A DNA stretch of 64,000 nucleotides from RUG11198 sp964600615. Its GTDB lineage: Bacteria > Bacillota_I > Bacilli_A > RF39 > UBA660. The position numbers and the translations under genes are program-made. A model generated the notes under the pieces. That model had not been told where the DNA came from. It searched no databases and saw only the letters and a list, made by a program, of their open reading frames with translations. Location of the stretch: contig CAZRJK010000002.1 of the NCBI GenBank assembly GCA_964600615.1, positions 58,826-122,825 on the forward strand, read 5' to 3'. Shown here in pieces: positions 42,664-50,752 of the stretch; the first letter of the stretch is position 1, and the number at the start of each line of letters is the position of its first letter.

Positions 42664-43551
42664 ATGAAGTATATATATAATAGAGTTATTGCATATGTAA
42701 TAGATATGTTAGTGGTAGTAGTTATAGCTACACTTTTATCAAGAGTTAGTTTTATTAATCCAGAGGTTGATAATTATAATAAATATAATGAACTTTATAG
42801 TGATTTTAATATAAATTATCAAAGTTATGTTAGTGATTTAGAGAAGTATTATGGTAATAATGAGATTAGTGAAAAGGAATATGATAAATTAGTTAAAAAA
42901 TATGATGATATTTCTTCTTCTTTAGTTAAGTATTATGATGATAAGGAAATTACTGATAAGGAATATAATAAGATTGTTAATGAAACTAATAAGACTTATA
43001 TGAAACAGAATAAGAAATTATATTTTAATCTTTGTAAGTATTCTTTAGTTTATAATATTATTGTTTTAGTTTGTTTGGTTTTATATTTTGTTGTGTTTAA
43101 TATAGTTACTAATGGTCAAACTTTGGGTAAAAAGCTTTTTGGGTTACAAATTGTTAGTGTTGATGATGGTAATGTAACTAAATTAAATTATGTTATTAGA
43201 TTTTTGATATTATATTTTCCTATTTATTATTTAGCTGTTATAATTGGACCATTTGTGATGAATGTTAATAATTTTTATACTTTAGGTTTAATTTTTTCTA
43301 GTATTAAAAATTATTTGAATGTTGCTATTATTATGTTTGTATTATTTAGGAATGATAAGAGAGGTTTACATGATTTAGTATCTCATACTAAAGTAATAGA
43401 TTTGAATACTAAAGAAAAAGATTTATCTAAGGGTAAAAAGAAAGTTAATGCTAAGAAAAAAAATGATCTTGATGTTGAAGTTATTAGGGAAAAGAAGAAA
43501 GTGAAATCTAAGAAAAATAAGAAAATAATTGTAGATAATGAAGAGAATTAA
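42664..43551 (+). CDS. RDD family membrane protein
   Basis: 295 residues. It begins with the RDD-type first helix (YNRVIAYVIDMLVVVVIATLL), then a charged extracytoplasmic or loop insert (about 40-120, Tyr/Asp/Lys-rich), further helices with NGQTLGKKLFGLQIV, and the GLHDLVSHTKVI end motif of the family. The C-terminal 55 residues are very Lys-rich and probably cytoplasmic. RDD proteins are of uncertain transport role. Coupled to htpG, hence probably heat-inducible. Confidence 0.85.
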   Translation: MKYIYNRVIAYVIDMLVVVVIATLLSRVSFINPEVDNYNKYNELYSDFNINYQSYVSDLEKYYGNNEISEKEYDKLVKKYDDISSSLVKYYDDKEITDKEYNKIVNETNKTYMKQNKKLYFNLCKYSLVYNIIVLVCLVLYFVVFNIVTNGQTLGKKLFGLQIVSVDDGNVTKLNYVIRFLILYFPIYYLAVIIGPFVMNVNNFYTLGLIFSSIKNYLNVAIIMFVLFRNDKRGLHDLVSHTKVIDLNTKEKDLSKGKKKVNAKKKNDLDVEVIREKKKVKSKKNKKIIVDNEEN

Positions 43552-43570
43552 TTATTAATTCTCTTTATAA
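43542..43570 (+). terminator. Terminator of htpG-RDD operon
   Basis: 10-bp perfect stem AGAGAATTAA/TTAATTCTCT, 3-base loop, TTTAT tail. Confidence 0.8.
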
Positions 43571-43574
43571 ATAC

Positions 43575-43603
43575 TTGATTAAACTATAAAAAAATAGTAA
43601 AAT
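43575..43603 (+). promoter_or_regulatory. Promoter of the thioredoxin-like gene
   Basis: TTGATT (43575-43580), 17 nt, TAAAAT (43598-43603). Confidence 0.6.
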
Positions 43604-43623
43604 GTTTGTAGGAGGGAGTTTTT

Positions 43624-44115
43624 ATGAAAAAAACTGATATTGCTCTTATAGTTGGAGTTATTTTGATAGTAATAATTGGGGGATTTGTTATGAAAGGTAA
43701 TAAAGAAGTTGGTTATGAGTTACCTTTAACTTTGGCTGGTGAAGCTGGACTTCATGAGTTAAGTTATTCGGAATATAAGACTAAAATTGATAATAATGAG
43801 TCTTTTGTATTTATTGTAGAGAGAGCTACTTGTTCTCATTGCGTTAGTTTTATGCCTGTAGCTGAAGAATTTGCAAAGACTGAAGGTGTTCCATTATATT
43901 ATGTTGATACTGATAAGTTTGAGGAAGCAGATTGGGCAGAATTTGAGAGTACTAACACTTTCTTTAAGAAGAATGCTAATAATTGGGGTACTCCAACGAC
44001 AATTGTTTTAGCTGGTAAAAATGCAGTAAAATATATTGCAGGTGAGACTACAGCTAGTGAACTTAAGAAGTTATATACTAAGTATTTTGATTTAGATAGT
44101 TATAAAGGAGAATAA
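43624..44115 (+). CDS. Membrane-anchored thioredoxin-like protein
   Basis: 163 residues: an N-terminal membrane helix (about 6-23), then an extracytoplasmic thioredoxin fold. The active site is ATCSHCVSF (CxxC at about 71-74) and the cis-Pro loop WGTPTTIV is present. It probably exchanges thiols on secreted proteins; the Cys-containing domains of the giant surface protein are possible clients (inference). AGGAGGGAG precedes the ATG. A PH-domain gene follows closely. Confidence 0.87.
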   Translation: MKKTDIALIVGVILIVIIGGFVMKGNKEVGYELPLTLAGEAGLHELSYSEYKTKIDNNESFVFIVERATCSHCVSFMPVAEEFAKTEGVPLYYVDTDKFEEADWAEFESTNTFFKKNANNWGTPTTIVLAGKNAVKYIAGETTASELKKLYTKYFDLDSYKGE

Positions 44116-44131
44116 AAAGGTAGGTGACAAT

Positions 44132-44575
44132 GTGAGTGGTTGTTATGAGTTTGTTTGGAAATTTAAGAGAAAGTATCCTTTAACCGTTGCTTTTAGAATG
44201 AAGAAGCATGCTTCTATTGTTGATAAGCATTTGAATACTGATGAGAGGATTATTTATGCGTTTCCTGCTCAGAAAAATGATAATTCATTTTTGTTATTTA
44301 ATACTTGCGTGGTAGCATTAACGAATAAGAGAATTGTTATTGGGATAAAGAGATTATTATGGGGATATTTCTTTATTTCTATTACACCTGATATGTTTAA
44401 TGATTTAACAGTTAATAGTGGACTTATATGGGGTGGAATTGTAATTGATACTATTAAGGAAAAAGTAGTGCTTACTAATATTGCACCTAAGGGTTTACCG
44501 GAAATAGAATCTATAATTACTGATTATATGATGGAAGAAAAGAAAAAGTATAAGGAGAGAAATAGTAAGGGTTAA
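44132..44575 (+). CDS. Bacterial PH-domain-like protein
   Basis: 147 residues with the bPH-type core (DERIIYAFPAQ..., VVALTNKRIVIGIK, then DTIKEKVVLTNIAPKGLPEIESII). There is no true membrane segment, though LLWGYFFISI is hydrophobic. The GTG start at 44132 is the only suitable one near TAGGTGAC; an overlapping ATG runs straight into TGA. Role unknown. It lies 16 bases after the thioredoxin gene, so it is probably co-transcribed. Confidence 0.7.
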   Translation: MSGCYEFVWKFKRKYPLTVAFRMKKHASIVDKHLNTDERIIYAFPAQKNDNSFLLFNTCVVALTNKRIVIGIKRLLWGYFFISITPDMFNDLTVNSGLIWGGIVIDTIKEKVVLTNIAPKGLPEIESIITDYMMEEKKKYKERNSKG

Positions 44576-44600
44576 TTTTGAATTAATCCTTTTATTTTAA
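44567..44600 (+). terminator. Terminator after the PH-domain gene
   Basis: AAGGGTTAATT/AATTAATCCTT stem with one G-U, 3-base loop, TTTATTTT. Confidence 0.75.
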
Positions 44601-44607
44601 AAAATAC

Positions 44608-44635
44608 TTGTAATTTATTTTATTTATGTTATAAT
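44608..44635 (+). promoter_or_regulatory. rplS promoter
   Basis: TTGTAA (44608-44613), 16 nt, TATAAT (44630-44635). Predicted start is near 44642, just where the structured leader begins. Confidence 0.7.
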
Positions 44636-44640
44636 TGTTT

Positions 44641-44700
44641 ACGTGGCAATTCGCTGGTTTTATTAACTATAATTGCAGTAACACATATTTTGTATAGGAG
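44641..44700 (+). promoter_or_regulatory. Structured 5' leader of rplS, L19-leader-like
   Basis: GTG-GCAATT (44643-44651) can pair with AATTGC-(AGTAA)-CAC (44671-44684), leaving a 5-base bulge. A small inner GTT/AAC hairpin carries CGCTGG. Position, size and the bulged stem fit the L19 ribosomal-protein leader known from Firmicutes, an autoregulatory RNA. I cannot run a covariance model, so the family name is tentative. Confidence 0.5.
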
Positions 44701-44707
44701 GGATAGT

Positions 44708-45076
44708 ATGAATTTGATTGAAAAAATTACTGCTAAACAGATTAATCCTAATGTACCAGAATTTAGAGTAGGAGATACTGTAGTTGTTGGTTGTAAGATT
44801 AAAGATTTTAGAAATGGTAAGGAAGTACAAAGAATTCAAAATTTTAAGGGTATTGTAATTGCTCGTAAGAATAGTGGTGTATCTGAAACTTTTACTGTTA
44901 GAGCTATTTATAGTGGAATTGGTGTAGAAAAGACATTTCCTATTCATAGTCCTAATATTGATTCTATTGAAGTAGTTAAAAAAGGTAAAGTTAGACGTGC
45001 TAAATTATATTTCTTAAGAGAAAGAACTAAGAAATACAATATCAAAGAAAGAGCTAATAAAGAATCTTTGAAATAA
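44708..45076 (+). CDS. rplS: Ribosomal protein L19
   Basis: 122 residues, a 50S subunit protein at the 30S interface. Family motifs: PEFRVGDTVVVGCKI, GIVIARKNSGVSETFTVR, GVEKTFPIHSP, and the basic end VRRAKLYFLRERTKK. ATG 44708 follows AGGAGGGA at the right distance; the in-frame ATA/ATG-like starts upstream lie in the leader. Usually in an rpsP-trmD-rplS cluster, but stands alone here. Confidence 0.97.
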   Translation: MNLIEKITAKQINPNVPEFRVGDTVVVGCKIKDFRNGKEVQRIQNFKGIVIARKNSGVSETFTVRAIYSGIGVEKTFPIHSPNIDSIEVVKKGKVRRAKLYFLRERTKKYNIKERANKESLK

Positions 45077-45077
45077 G

Positions 45078-45107
45078 AAAATAATAAGTACATGCTTATT
45101 ATTTTTT
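45078..45107 (+). terminator. rplS terminator
   Basis: AAAATAATAAG/CTTATTATTTT stem, 6-base loop, T run. Confidence 0.75.
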
Positions 45108-45124
45108 ATTAGAAGGGAGTAGTT

Positions 45125-45655
45125 ATGAAGAATTTTATTAAGGAATTAATACCATATGTAATTATTGTTATATTAGTAGTATTTATTAGGAGTTTTATAA
45201 TTACTCCAGTTATTGTTAGAGGCGACTCTATGGACGATACTTTAATTGATGGGGAAGTATTATTTTTAAGTAAGATATCTTATCGTGTTGGTGAGATAAA
45301 GAGATTTGATATTGTTGTTATTAGGGATGGAGATAATGATTTAATTATTAAAAGAGTTATTGGTCTTCCTGGAGATAATGTTAAATATAGAGACAATGTT
45401 TTATATATTAATGGTAAGAAATATAAAGATATTTATGCTAATGGTAAGACTGAAGATTTTGATTTGCAGCAGATATGTATGATAAATAATTCTGAATGTG
45501 TTAGTAAAATCCCTAAAGATATGTATTTAGTTTTAGGTGATAATAGAGAGGTTTCTGCTGATTCTAGGATTAAGGGATTATTTAGTAAAGATGTTATTTT
45601 GGGAAAGGCTGTATTTAGAGTTTGGCCTATTAATAAGTTAAATATTTTAAAATAA
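45125..45655 (+). CDS. lepB: Signal peptidase I
   Basis: 176 residues, Bacillus SipS-type with one N-terminal membrane helix. The catalytic Ser lies in RGDSMDD (about residue 36) and the general base Lys in LIIKRVIGLPGD (about 76); the later box LGDNREVSADSR is present. It removes signal peptides from exported proteins, which this organism produces in large size. GAAGGGAG precedes the ATG. Confidence 0.96.
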   Translation: MKNFIKELIPYVIIVILVVFIRSFIITPVIVRGDSMDDTLIDGEVLFLSKISYRVGEIKRFDIVVIRDGDNDLIIKRVIGLPGDNVKYRDNVLYINGKKYKDIYANGKTEDFDLQQICMINNSECVSKIPKDMYLVLGDNREVSADSRIKGLFSKDVILGKAVFRVWPINKLNILK

Positions 45656-45680
45656 AAAATTAGAGGAAACTCTAATTTTT
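45654..45680. terminator. Bidirectional terminator between lepB and the reverse gene
   Basis: AAAAAATTAGAG/CTCTAATTTTT stem with GAAA tetraloop, T runs on both strands. Confidence 0.85.
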
Positions 45681-46544
45681 GTTTAGTAATTTTTCAAAAT
45701 TTAAATAGCAAATATCGTTTATAATTATTTTACATTTAGAATATTTTTTAGCACATGATTCAAATAGAATAAATAAATCATTATTACTAGTATTTATTTG
45801 TTCGGCTAAGCAAGGTAATTTTATTTGATTTATTGTTTTAAAATTGTTATTTTTATCTATTTGTGATATATAAATGGTAGAATTATTTCTTCTTCCATAA
45901 GAGGAAGAGAATATATAATAGTTTTTTTCTTTATATTTATAGATACACATTCCTTGAGTATGAGGATAGGGGTTAATAATACTTTCTTTTTCTATTAAAT
46001 AACCATTATTTTTTATAGCATATTTTTTAATAATTGATTTTTTTTTGGAAAAGTTTCCGATATATAAGTAATTGCTATGAACTGTTAGATAGGCTACAGA
46101 ACTTTTTTTATTGATAGATGATTTTAAATAATTATTATCATCTACTTTTATTTTTAAGGTAGCATTTATTTTTTCTTTAGTTAATAGATCTTTAGCATTA
46201 TATCTGTTTACATAAGAAGTATTACCTTGTTCTTTACCACTTGCTCCTGGAATAAAGATACTATTGGTTTTTTTATCATAGGCTATAGCACCACTATGAT
46301 ATTTTCCTTCTAATGATACAGTGTTAATTAAATTGTTGTTTTTATCTAGTATTAATATAATAGAATTTTTTTTCTTTTTTTCATCATAGGCTACTATTAG
46401 GGTTTTATTATCTATTTTGCAGCTTCCTTGAGGAATAAATGATGTTTTATTTATAGGAATGTTTGTAAATTTGTTTAAACTATTTGAGAATACAGGATAT
46501 CTTTTTAATATTTCTTTATATGGGTTTTGTTTATCTTTATTCAT
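45672..46544 (-). CDS. Predicted beta-propeller protein, unknown
   Basis: 290 residues, no export signal. Repeated blade-like strands (TLIVAYDEKKK...SIILILDKNNNLI, IAYDKKTNSIFIPGA, YLTVHSNYLYIGNF, MCIYKYKEKNYYIFSSSYGR, DLFILFESCAKKY) suggest a six- or seven-bladed propeller of the YncE/sugar-lactonase type. No catalytic motif is visible. Single gene on the reverse strand; TAAGAGG precedes its ATG. Confidence 0.6.
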   Translation of the reverse strand: MNKDKQNPYKEILKRYPVFSNSLNKFTNIPINKTSFIPQGSCKIDNKTLIVAYDEKKKKNSIILILDKNNNLINTVSLEGKYHSGAIAYDKKTNSIFIPGASGKEQGNTSYVNRYNAKDLLTKEKINATLKIKVDDNNYLKSSINKKSSVAYLTVHSNYLYIGNFSKKKSIIKKYAIKNNGYLIEKESIINPYPHTQGMCIYKYKEKNYYIFSSSYGRRNNSTIYISQIDKNNNFKTINQIKLPCLAEQINTSNNDLFILFESCAKKYSKCKIIINDICYLNFEKLLNKN

Positions 46545-46647
46545 AATCTACCTCTTATTAATATTTATAACATAGTTTTTCTTTTTTTTCAATTTTTCTT
46601 TTTTAAATTATAGTTTTTATTGTATAATATTATTGTGAGGTGAGTAT

Positions 46648-47508
46648 ATGAGTAATAATTCAATTAAAGGTTTTGAATATTCAGCTAGTAACTTTGATAT
46701 TTTTAGGTTTGATAAAAAAAAATCTGTTACTCAACAGAAAGGTTTTCCTTATGCTGTAATCTATAATCCTTCGACAGAGAATATAGATGTTGATGATACT
46801 GGTGGATCTATGAATAGTGGTATTATTTCTCGTGCTAGGCTTAATAGCTTTGAGGTTTCTGATGAATGTTGTAGTGAAAATATAAATTTTGATTATTATA
46901 GTGATTTGTTTGAAAAATATATGAAGAATTATGAGAATAGTGATATACGAAGTAGAACTGTTGCTGCTGCATTATTTTTAACTACCCAATTACCTAAATT
47001 ACCTTATTTTTATGGTGGTGGGCATGAAATATCTTTTGATGAATTTGTTGGATTAAATCCAAAATGGGGAAAAATTGATAGTATTGTATATGATTCTGAA
47101 GATCAAAATACGGGAGAGAAATATCCTTATTCTTATGATTGTTCTGGATTTGTTACTTGGGCTATGATTAATGCTGGATATAAGTTTAATAATTTTTTAG
47201 AGTGTCCTACTTCTTCAGAGTTACGTGATATGGGTGAAACTAGAGAATTAAAAGGAATTGATTTATCACGTGTTAAAGCTGGTGATTTGGCATGGATGGA
47301 AGGACATATTGGGTTAGTTGTTGGTGTTGATGTTGAAAACAAAGAAGTAAAGATAGCGCATTGTTCTTATTCAGGGGCTGGAATGAATATTACTACAATG
47401 AGTACTGAAACTGGTAAGATTGTAGATGATAGCATTGGGTCTACGGGAACTAATAGAGAAGGTCTAGAATATTTTACTCATATAACGTTATTTAATTATG
47501 ATAAATAA
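46648..47508 (+). CDS. NlpC/P60-type cysteine peptidase
   Basis: 286 residues. The N-terminal 100 residues are unlike known domains and carry no signal peptide. The C-terminal C40 domain shows YDCSGFVTWAMI (catalytic Cys about 165), DLSRVKAGDLAWMEGHIGLVVG (catalytic His about 220) and IAHCSYSG. The family cleaves gamma-D-Glu to diamino acid bonds in peptidoglycan; lack of a signal leaves the location open. GAGGTGAG precedes the ATG; TATAAT at 46623-46628 is a likely -10. Confidence 0.85.
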   Translation: MSNNSIKGFEYSASNFDIFRFDKKKSVTQQKGFPYAVIYNPSTENIDVDDTGGSMNSGIISRARLNSFEVSDECCSENINFDYYSDLFEKYMKNYENSDIRSRTVAAALFLTTQLPKLPYFYGGGHEISFDEFVGLNPKWGKIDSIVYDSEDQNTGEKYPYSYDCSGFVTWAMINAGYKFNNFLECPTSSELRDMGETRELKGIDLSRVKAGDLAWMEGHIGLVVGVDVENKEVKIAHCSYSGAGMNITTMSTETGKIVDDSIGSTGTNREGLEYFTHITLFNYDK

Positions 47509-47525
47509 AGAAAGGATTGATAATA

Positions 47526-47945
47526 ATGGAATATAAGAGATTTAATAATGTGATAGTTGCTAGAATTGATAAGGGGGAAGAAATACTTGATAAGATTAAG
47601 GAGATTAGTTTAAAGGAAAATATTAAGCTTGCTAATGTTAATGCTTTAGGTGCTACTAATGATTTTACTGTAGGTGTATTTAATGTTGATGAAAAGAAAT
47701 ATTATTCTAATTCTTTTCAAGGTAATTTTGAAATTGTATCTTTGACAGGTACTATTAATACAATGAATGGGGAATTTTATACTCATATTCATATGAGCGC
47801 TGGTAATGATAAGGGAGAAGTATTTGGTGGTCATTTGAATAAAGCTATTGTTAGTGCTACTTGTGAGATGATAATAAATATTATTGATGGTGTGGTTGAT
47901 AGATATTTAGATGAGGAGATAGGGCTTAATTTATTTAAGTTTTAA
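47526..47945 (+). CDS. PPC (DUF296) domain protein
   Basis: 139 residues covering one whole PPC/PCC domain: IVARIDKGEEILDKIKEI, NVNALGATNDFTVG, FEIVSLTGTIN, and the metal-ligand-like THIHMSAGNDKGEVFGGHL. In bacteria this stand-alone domain forms trimers; in plants it is found in AT-hook proteins. Function is not established. ATG 47526 fits AAAGGA better than the TTG at 47517. It is followed at 5 bases by a GNAT gene. Confidence 0.88.
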   Translation: MEYKRFNNVIVARIDKGEEILDKIKEISLKENIKLANVNALGATNDFTVGVFNVDEKKYYSNSFQGNFEIVSLTGTINTMNGEFYTHIHMSAGNDKGEVFGGHLNKAIVSATCEMIINIIDGVVDRYLDEEIGLNLFKF

Positions 47946-47950
47946 TTATT

Positions 47951-48430
47951 ATGATAGAAGAATATAGTAGAGTATATAGAAGTGATGTTAGAGAATTACT
48001 TAATCAATTGCAGTTATATGTAGAGAGTATTGATAAAGAGGGGTATAATATTTTTACTGAAGAATTCGGTGAAAATTATTTAGAGAGTATTTTTAATAAA
48101 GTGAATGATAATAATGGTAAGATATATTTATATAAAGACGGAGATAAAGCAGTAGGTATTATTATTGGTGTTGTTAATAATGAAGAAGATGCTAGTTATG
48201 GATATAAATTACCTAAAAGGGGAAAGATTACAGATTTGATTGTTTTAGATAGTTATCGTCATATGGGTATTGGGACATCTCTTATAAAAGAGATGGAAAA
48301 ATATTTTGATAGTATTAATTGTAAAAATATAATTATTAGTACTTTGGCATATGGAAGTGCGATAAATTTTTATGATAAATTAGGTTATCATATGAGAATG
48401 GTGGATATGGTTAAAGATATAAAAGATTAA
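47951..48430 (+). CDS. GNAT family N-acetyltransferase
   Basis: 159 residues. The acetyl-CoA loop is visible as ITDLIVLDSYRHMGIGTSLIKEMEKYF (R-x-x-G-x-G/A variant), followed by NIIISTLAYGSAINFYDKLGYHMR. Acceptor unknown. No strong ribosome site precedes the ATG, which lies 5 bases after the PPC gene, so translation is likely coupled. Confidence 0.88.
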   Translation: MIEEYSRVYRSDVRELLNQLQLYVESIDKEGYNIFTEEFGENYLESIFNKVNDNNGKIYLYKDGDKAVGIIIGVVNNEEDASYGYKLPKRGKITDLIVLDSYRHMGIGTSLIKEMEKYFDSINCKNIIISTLAYGSAINFYDKLGYHMRMVDMVKDIKD

Positions 48431-48447
48431 TTTTAATCTTTTTTTCT
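48421..48447 (+). terminator. Terminator after the GNAT gene
   Basis: AAAGATTAA/TTAATCTTT stem, 2-base loop, T run; the last bases enter the next -35 box. Confidence 0.75.
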
Positions 48448-48474
48448 TGACATTAATAGAACTTGTTATAAAAT
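48447..48474 (+). promoter_or_regulatory. Promoter of 48496-49254
   Basis: TTGACA (48447-48452), 16 nt, TAAAAT (48469-48474). Confidence 0.7.
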
Positions 48475-48495
48475 ATATGTGAAGTGGGGTGCGTT

Positions 48496-49254
48496 ATGAA
48501 TTATTTTTCAAAATGTTCTGAATGTAAATATTTAGATGAAAAAAATGTAATTGAGACGATGTTTTTTGGAATAAGACATTATTGTAATTGGCATTATGAG
48601 TATGTTCATGCTGATAATGATGCATGTGATGACTTTTATAGAGATTGGGATAGAAGTAGTGATACTGTTTATGAATTAAATGAAGAGTCTAGGACAGGAA
48701 AGCGAATTAATGAGAATAAAAATTTAGGTATGGTGAGAGGAAAGAATGAATCAATAGAGGATTATTCAAGAAGAATGAGTGTAGAAAATATTTATGCTTT
48801 ACAGAGAGAAGCTGGTATTACTCCTTATGTTCCTAATACTTATAATGATATTAATATTGATTATAAGGCTCTTAGTAATCGTAATAGAAAGGGATTTTTA
48901 AAAAAATTTTCACCATATTTTTATACATTTTTTTATGTTTTTGGTATGAAAAAAGATCCTATTTATTTGAAATTAGATAAATTTAGATCTAATATTGTTC
49001 CTATATATCCTAGTTGTTATGACATACATAATTATGATAAGGAGCATGGTAGAAATTTGCATTTGAAAATTGTTAATAGTATAAAAAATGATAATGATTT
49101 ATATTATAATTCAATTTTAATGTTGGTAAGGGAATTTTCTGGTATTGATTGGAATGATATTGAGGGTATGCATGATGCCTGGGTAGATGGTATAGATTAT
49201 TTGGAACAAAAGGTTGATTATGTGACTAAACCTAAGGTAAGAATAAGAAAATAA
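48496..49254 (+). CDS. Cys-rich N-terminal protein, unknown
   Basis: 252 residues. The first 45 residues hold CSECKYL...HYCNWH...ACDDF, a Cys/His arrangement that could bind zinc or iron-sulfur. The rest is soluble and Tyr/Asp/Asn-rich, with a weakly hydrophobic FSPYFYTFFYVFG near 140 and a late helical segment (LMLVREFSGIDWNDIEG). No family recognised. ATG 48496 is preferred over GTG 48484, which overlaps the GTGGGGTG site. Confidence 0.65.
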   Translation: MNYFSKCSECKYLDEKNVIETMFFGIRHYCNWHYEYVHADNDACDDFYRDWDRSSDTVYELNEESRTGKRINENKNLGMVRGKNESIEDYSRRMSVENIYALQREAGITPYVPNTYNDINIDYKALSNRNRKGFLKKFSPYFYTFFYVFGMKKDPIYLKLDKFRSNIVPIYPSCYDIHNYDKEHGRNLHLKIVNSIKNDNDLYYNSILMLVREFSGIDWNDIEGMHDAWVDGIDYLEQKVDYVTKPKVRIRK

Positions 49255-49255
49255 T

Positions 49256-49285
49256 AACAGTTCAAAAAATTGAACTGTTTTTGTA
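49256..49285 (+). terminator. Terminator after 48496-49254
   Basis: 10-bp perfect stem AACAGTTCAA/TTGAACTGTT, AAAA loop, TTTT. Its 3' arm provides the -35 box (TTGAAC) of the next promoter. Confidence 0.85.
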
Positions 49286-49298
49286 TTTATGCTATAAT
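49270..49298 (+). promoter_or_regulatory. Promoter of 49321
   Basis: TTGAAC (49270-49275), 17 nt, TATAAT (49293-49298); overlaps the terminator hairpin of the gene before. Confidence 0.65.
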
Positions 49299-49320
49299 TA
49301 CTTTGAATAGGAAGTATTAT

Positions 49321-50253
49321 ATGAGAAATAAGAAGAGAAAGAAATCTAGGCAGGATATAAAATTTATGCTGAAGTGGAATATTTTTGTATTTATAATTAT
49401 TATTTTTTTGATATTTTTAGAGTGTACAATAGGATTGTATTTATTTACTAAGGGAGATGAAAAAATGATAGAAGATGGTGGTGTAGTTAAAAATATTAAA
49501 CTTAAGGGATATAATGATAAGATAGTGTCTAAAGATATTGTTTCTTTCAAGTATCAAGGATATGATTTTTTTGTTTCTTGTGAATTAAAAGATAATACTT
49601 TACATGTTACTTCTAGGGGTAGTTTAAGGGATGATAGTTATTTTGCTTTAGATTATAATTCTAAGGATAATAAGTTATTAAACGATTTACAAGATATAGT
49701 TGTTAAATATAATTTGAGTAAAAATAATGGCTATGAATATGAAGTTGCTGGTTTACCTGAGGGATTAGGTGATATTCTTTCTGTTAAATATGAGAGTGGT
49801 GAGAAGATATGGAAATATTGTAATCAAGCTCATAATGTAACTGAAGAAGTAGCTAATAAAATTTATGATGTTTTTCATAATTGTGCTCTTCGTAATGATT
49901 TAGATTTTAATCATGAGAGTTCTGATATAGTATTAAATGATGATGCTACTAAGGAATATGTTCAAGGTACTTGGAAAGGAATTCATTTTGGGAGAGAATA
50001 TAAAATAATTTTTGATGATGATAATATAAAAATATATGAGGATAATAAGCTTACTGATGATATAGAATATTTAATTATTAATGGAGATATTGTTACTAAT
50101 AAGGTAAAAGTAGGAATTGATACTCCTAAGGATAGAGATGATTATGAAGAATTTAGTGTTATATCTACTATTAAAAAGAAGAATGATTTTACGATGGTAG
50201 CATATTTTATGAAGGATAGTTATTCTACTTGTAATTTGTTGAGACAGGAATAG
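49321..50253 (+). CDS. Single-pass membrane protein, unknown
   Basis: 310 residues: basic start (MRNKKRKKSRQ), one membrane helix (about 19-43), then an extracytoplasmic domain. A segment LQDIVVKYNLSKNNGYE...LGDILSVKYESGEKIW resembles IEDILVKYNVNKWDGFQ... in the next gene, so the two share a domain. The last 80 residues form a second beta-rich domain (TWKGIHFGREYKIIFDDDNIKIYE), of the kind seen in lipocalin-like small lipoproteins. ATG 49321 is set by AGGAAG. No family is named. Confidence 0.68.
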   Translation: MRNKKRKKSRQDIKFMLKWNIFVFIIIIFLIFLECTIGLYLFTKGDEKMIEDGGVVKNIKLKGYNDKIVSKDIVSFKYQGYDFFVSCELKDNTLHVTSRGSLRDDSYFALDYNSKDNKLLNDLQDIVVKYNLSKNNGYEYEVAGLPEGLGDILSVKYESGEKIWKYCNQAHNVTEEVANKIYDVFHNCALRNDLDFNHESSDIVLNDDATKEYVQGTWKGIHFGREYKIIFDDDNIKIYEDNKLTDDIEYLIINGDIVTNKVKVGIDTPKDRDDYEEFSVISTIKKKNDFTMVAYFMKDSYSTCNLLRQE

Positions 50254-50263
50254 GAGGATATAT

Positions 50264-50743
50264 ATGAAGAAATATTATTTGATTGGGTTGATTATTGCTA
50301 TATTAATTATAATAATTTTATTGTTTATTAAATTTAGAAAGAGACCAGTAGAGATATCTTCTATTAAGTATTTTCATTTTAGTTATGATAAGGGATATAT
50401 GATGAATGCTAATATTATTTATGAAGTAAATTATAACGATAATAAATATCTTGTTAAGATTAAACCTTATATGGTTAGTGATGAAGATGCTTTAGAAAAA
50501 GAAATTAGCAGTGATGAAGTTAAGAAAATAGAAGATATTTTGGTTAAATATAATGTTAATAAATGGGATGGCTTTCAAAGGGTTGATAAAAATGTTTTAG
50601 ATGGTAATTCTTTCTCTTTATCAGTTGGTTTTATGGATGAAAATTCTATTCATGCTTCTGGGTATATGATGTATCCTAAGGGATATGGAGATGTACGTGG
50701 TGCTTTGGATGAGTTTTTTATGAATATATATGATAATAGATGA
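50264..50743 (+). CDS. Single-pass membrane protein related to its neighbour, unknown
   Basis: 159 residues with one N-terminal membrane helix (about 4-22) and an extracytoplasmic domain related to the middle of the protein encoded at 49321 (DEVKKIEDILVKYNV..., SLSVGFMDENSIHASGY). It starts 10 bases after that gene with AGGAGG, so they form an operon together with the LysE-type exporter downstream. Confidence 0.68.
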   Translation: MKKYYLIGLIIAILIIIILLFIKFRKRPVEISSIKYFHFSYDKGYMMNANIIYEVNYNDNKYLVKIKPYMVSDEDALEKEISSDEVKKIEDILVKYNVNKWDGFQRVDKNVLDGNSFSLSVGFMDENSIHASGYMMYPKGYGDVRGALDEFFMNIYDNR

Positions 50744-50752
50744 GGTAATTAA

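Noticed and set aside
44641..44700. T-box riboswitch before rplS
   Set aside because: No T-box sequence or antiterminator pairing; the stem fits a ribosomal-protein leader better.
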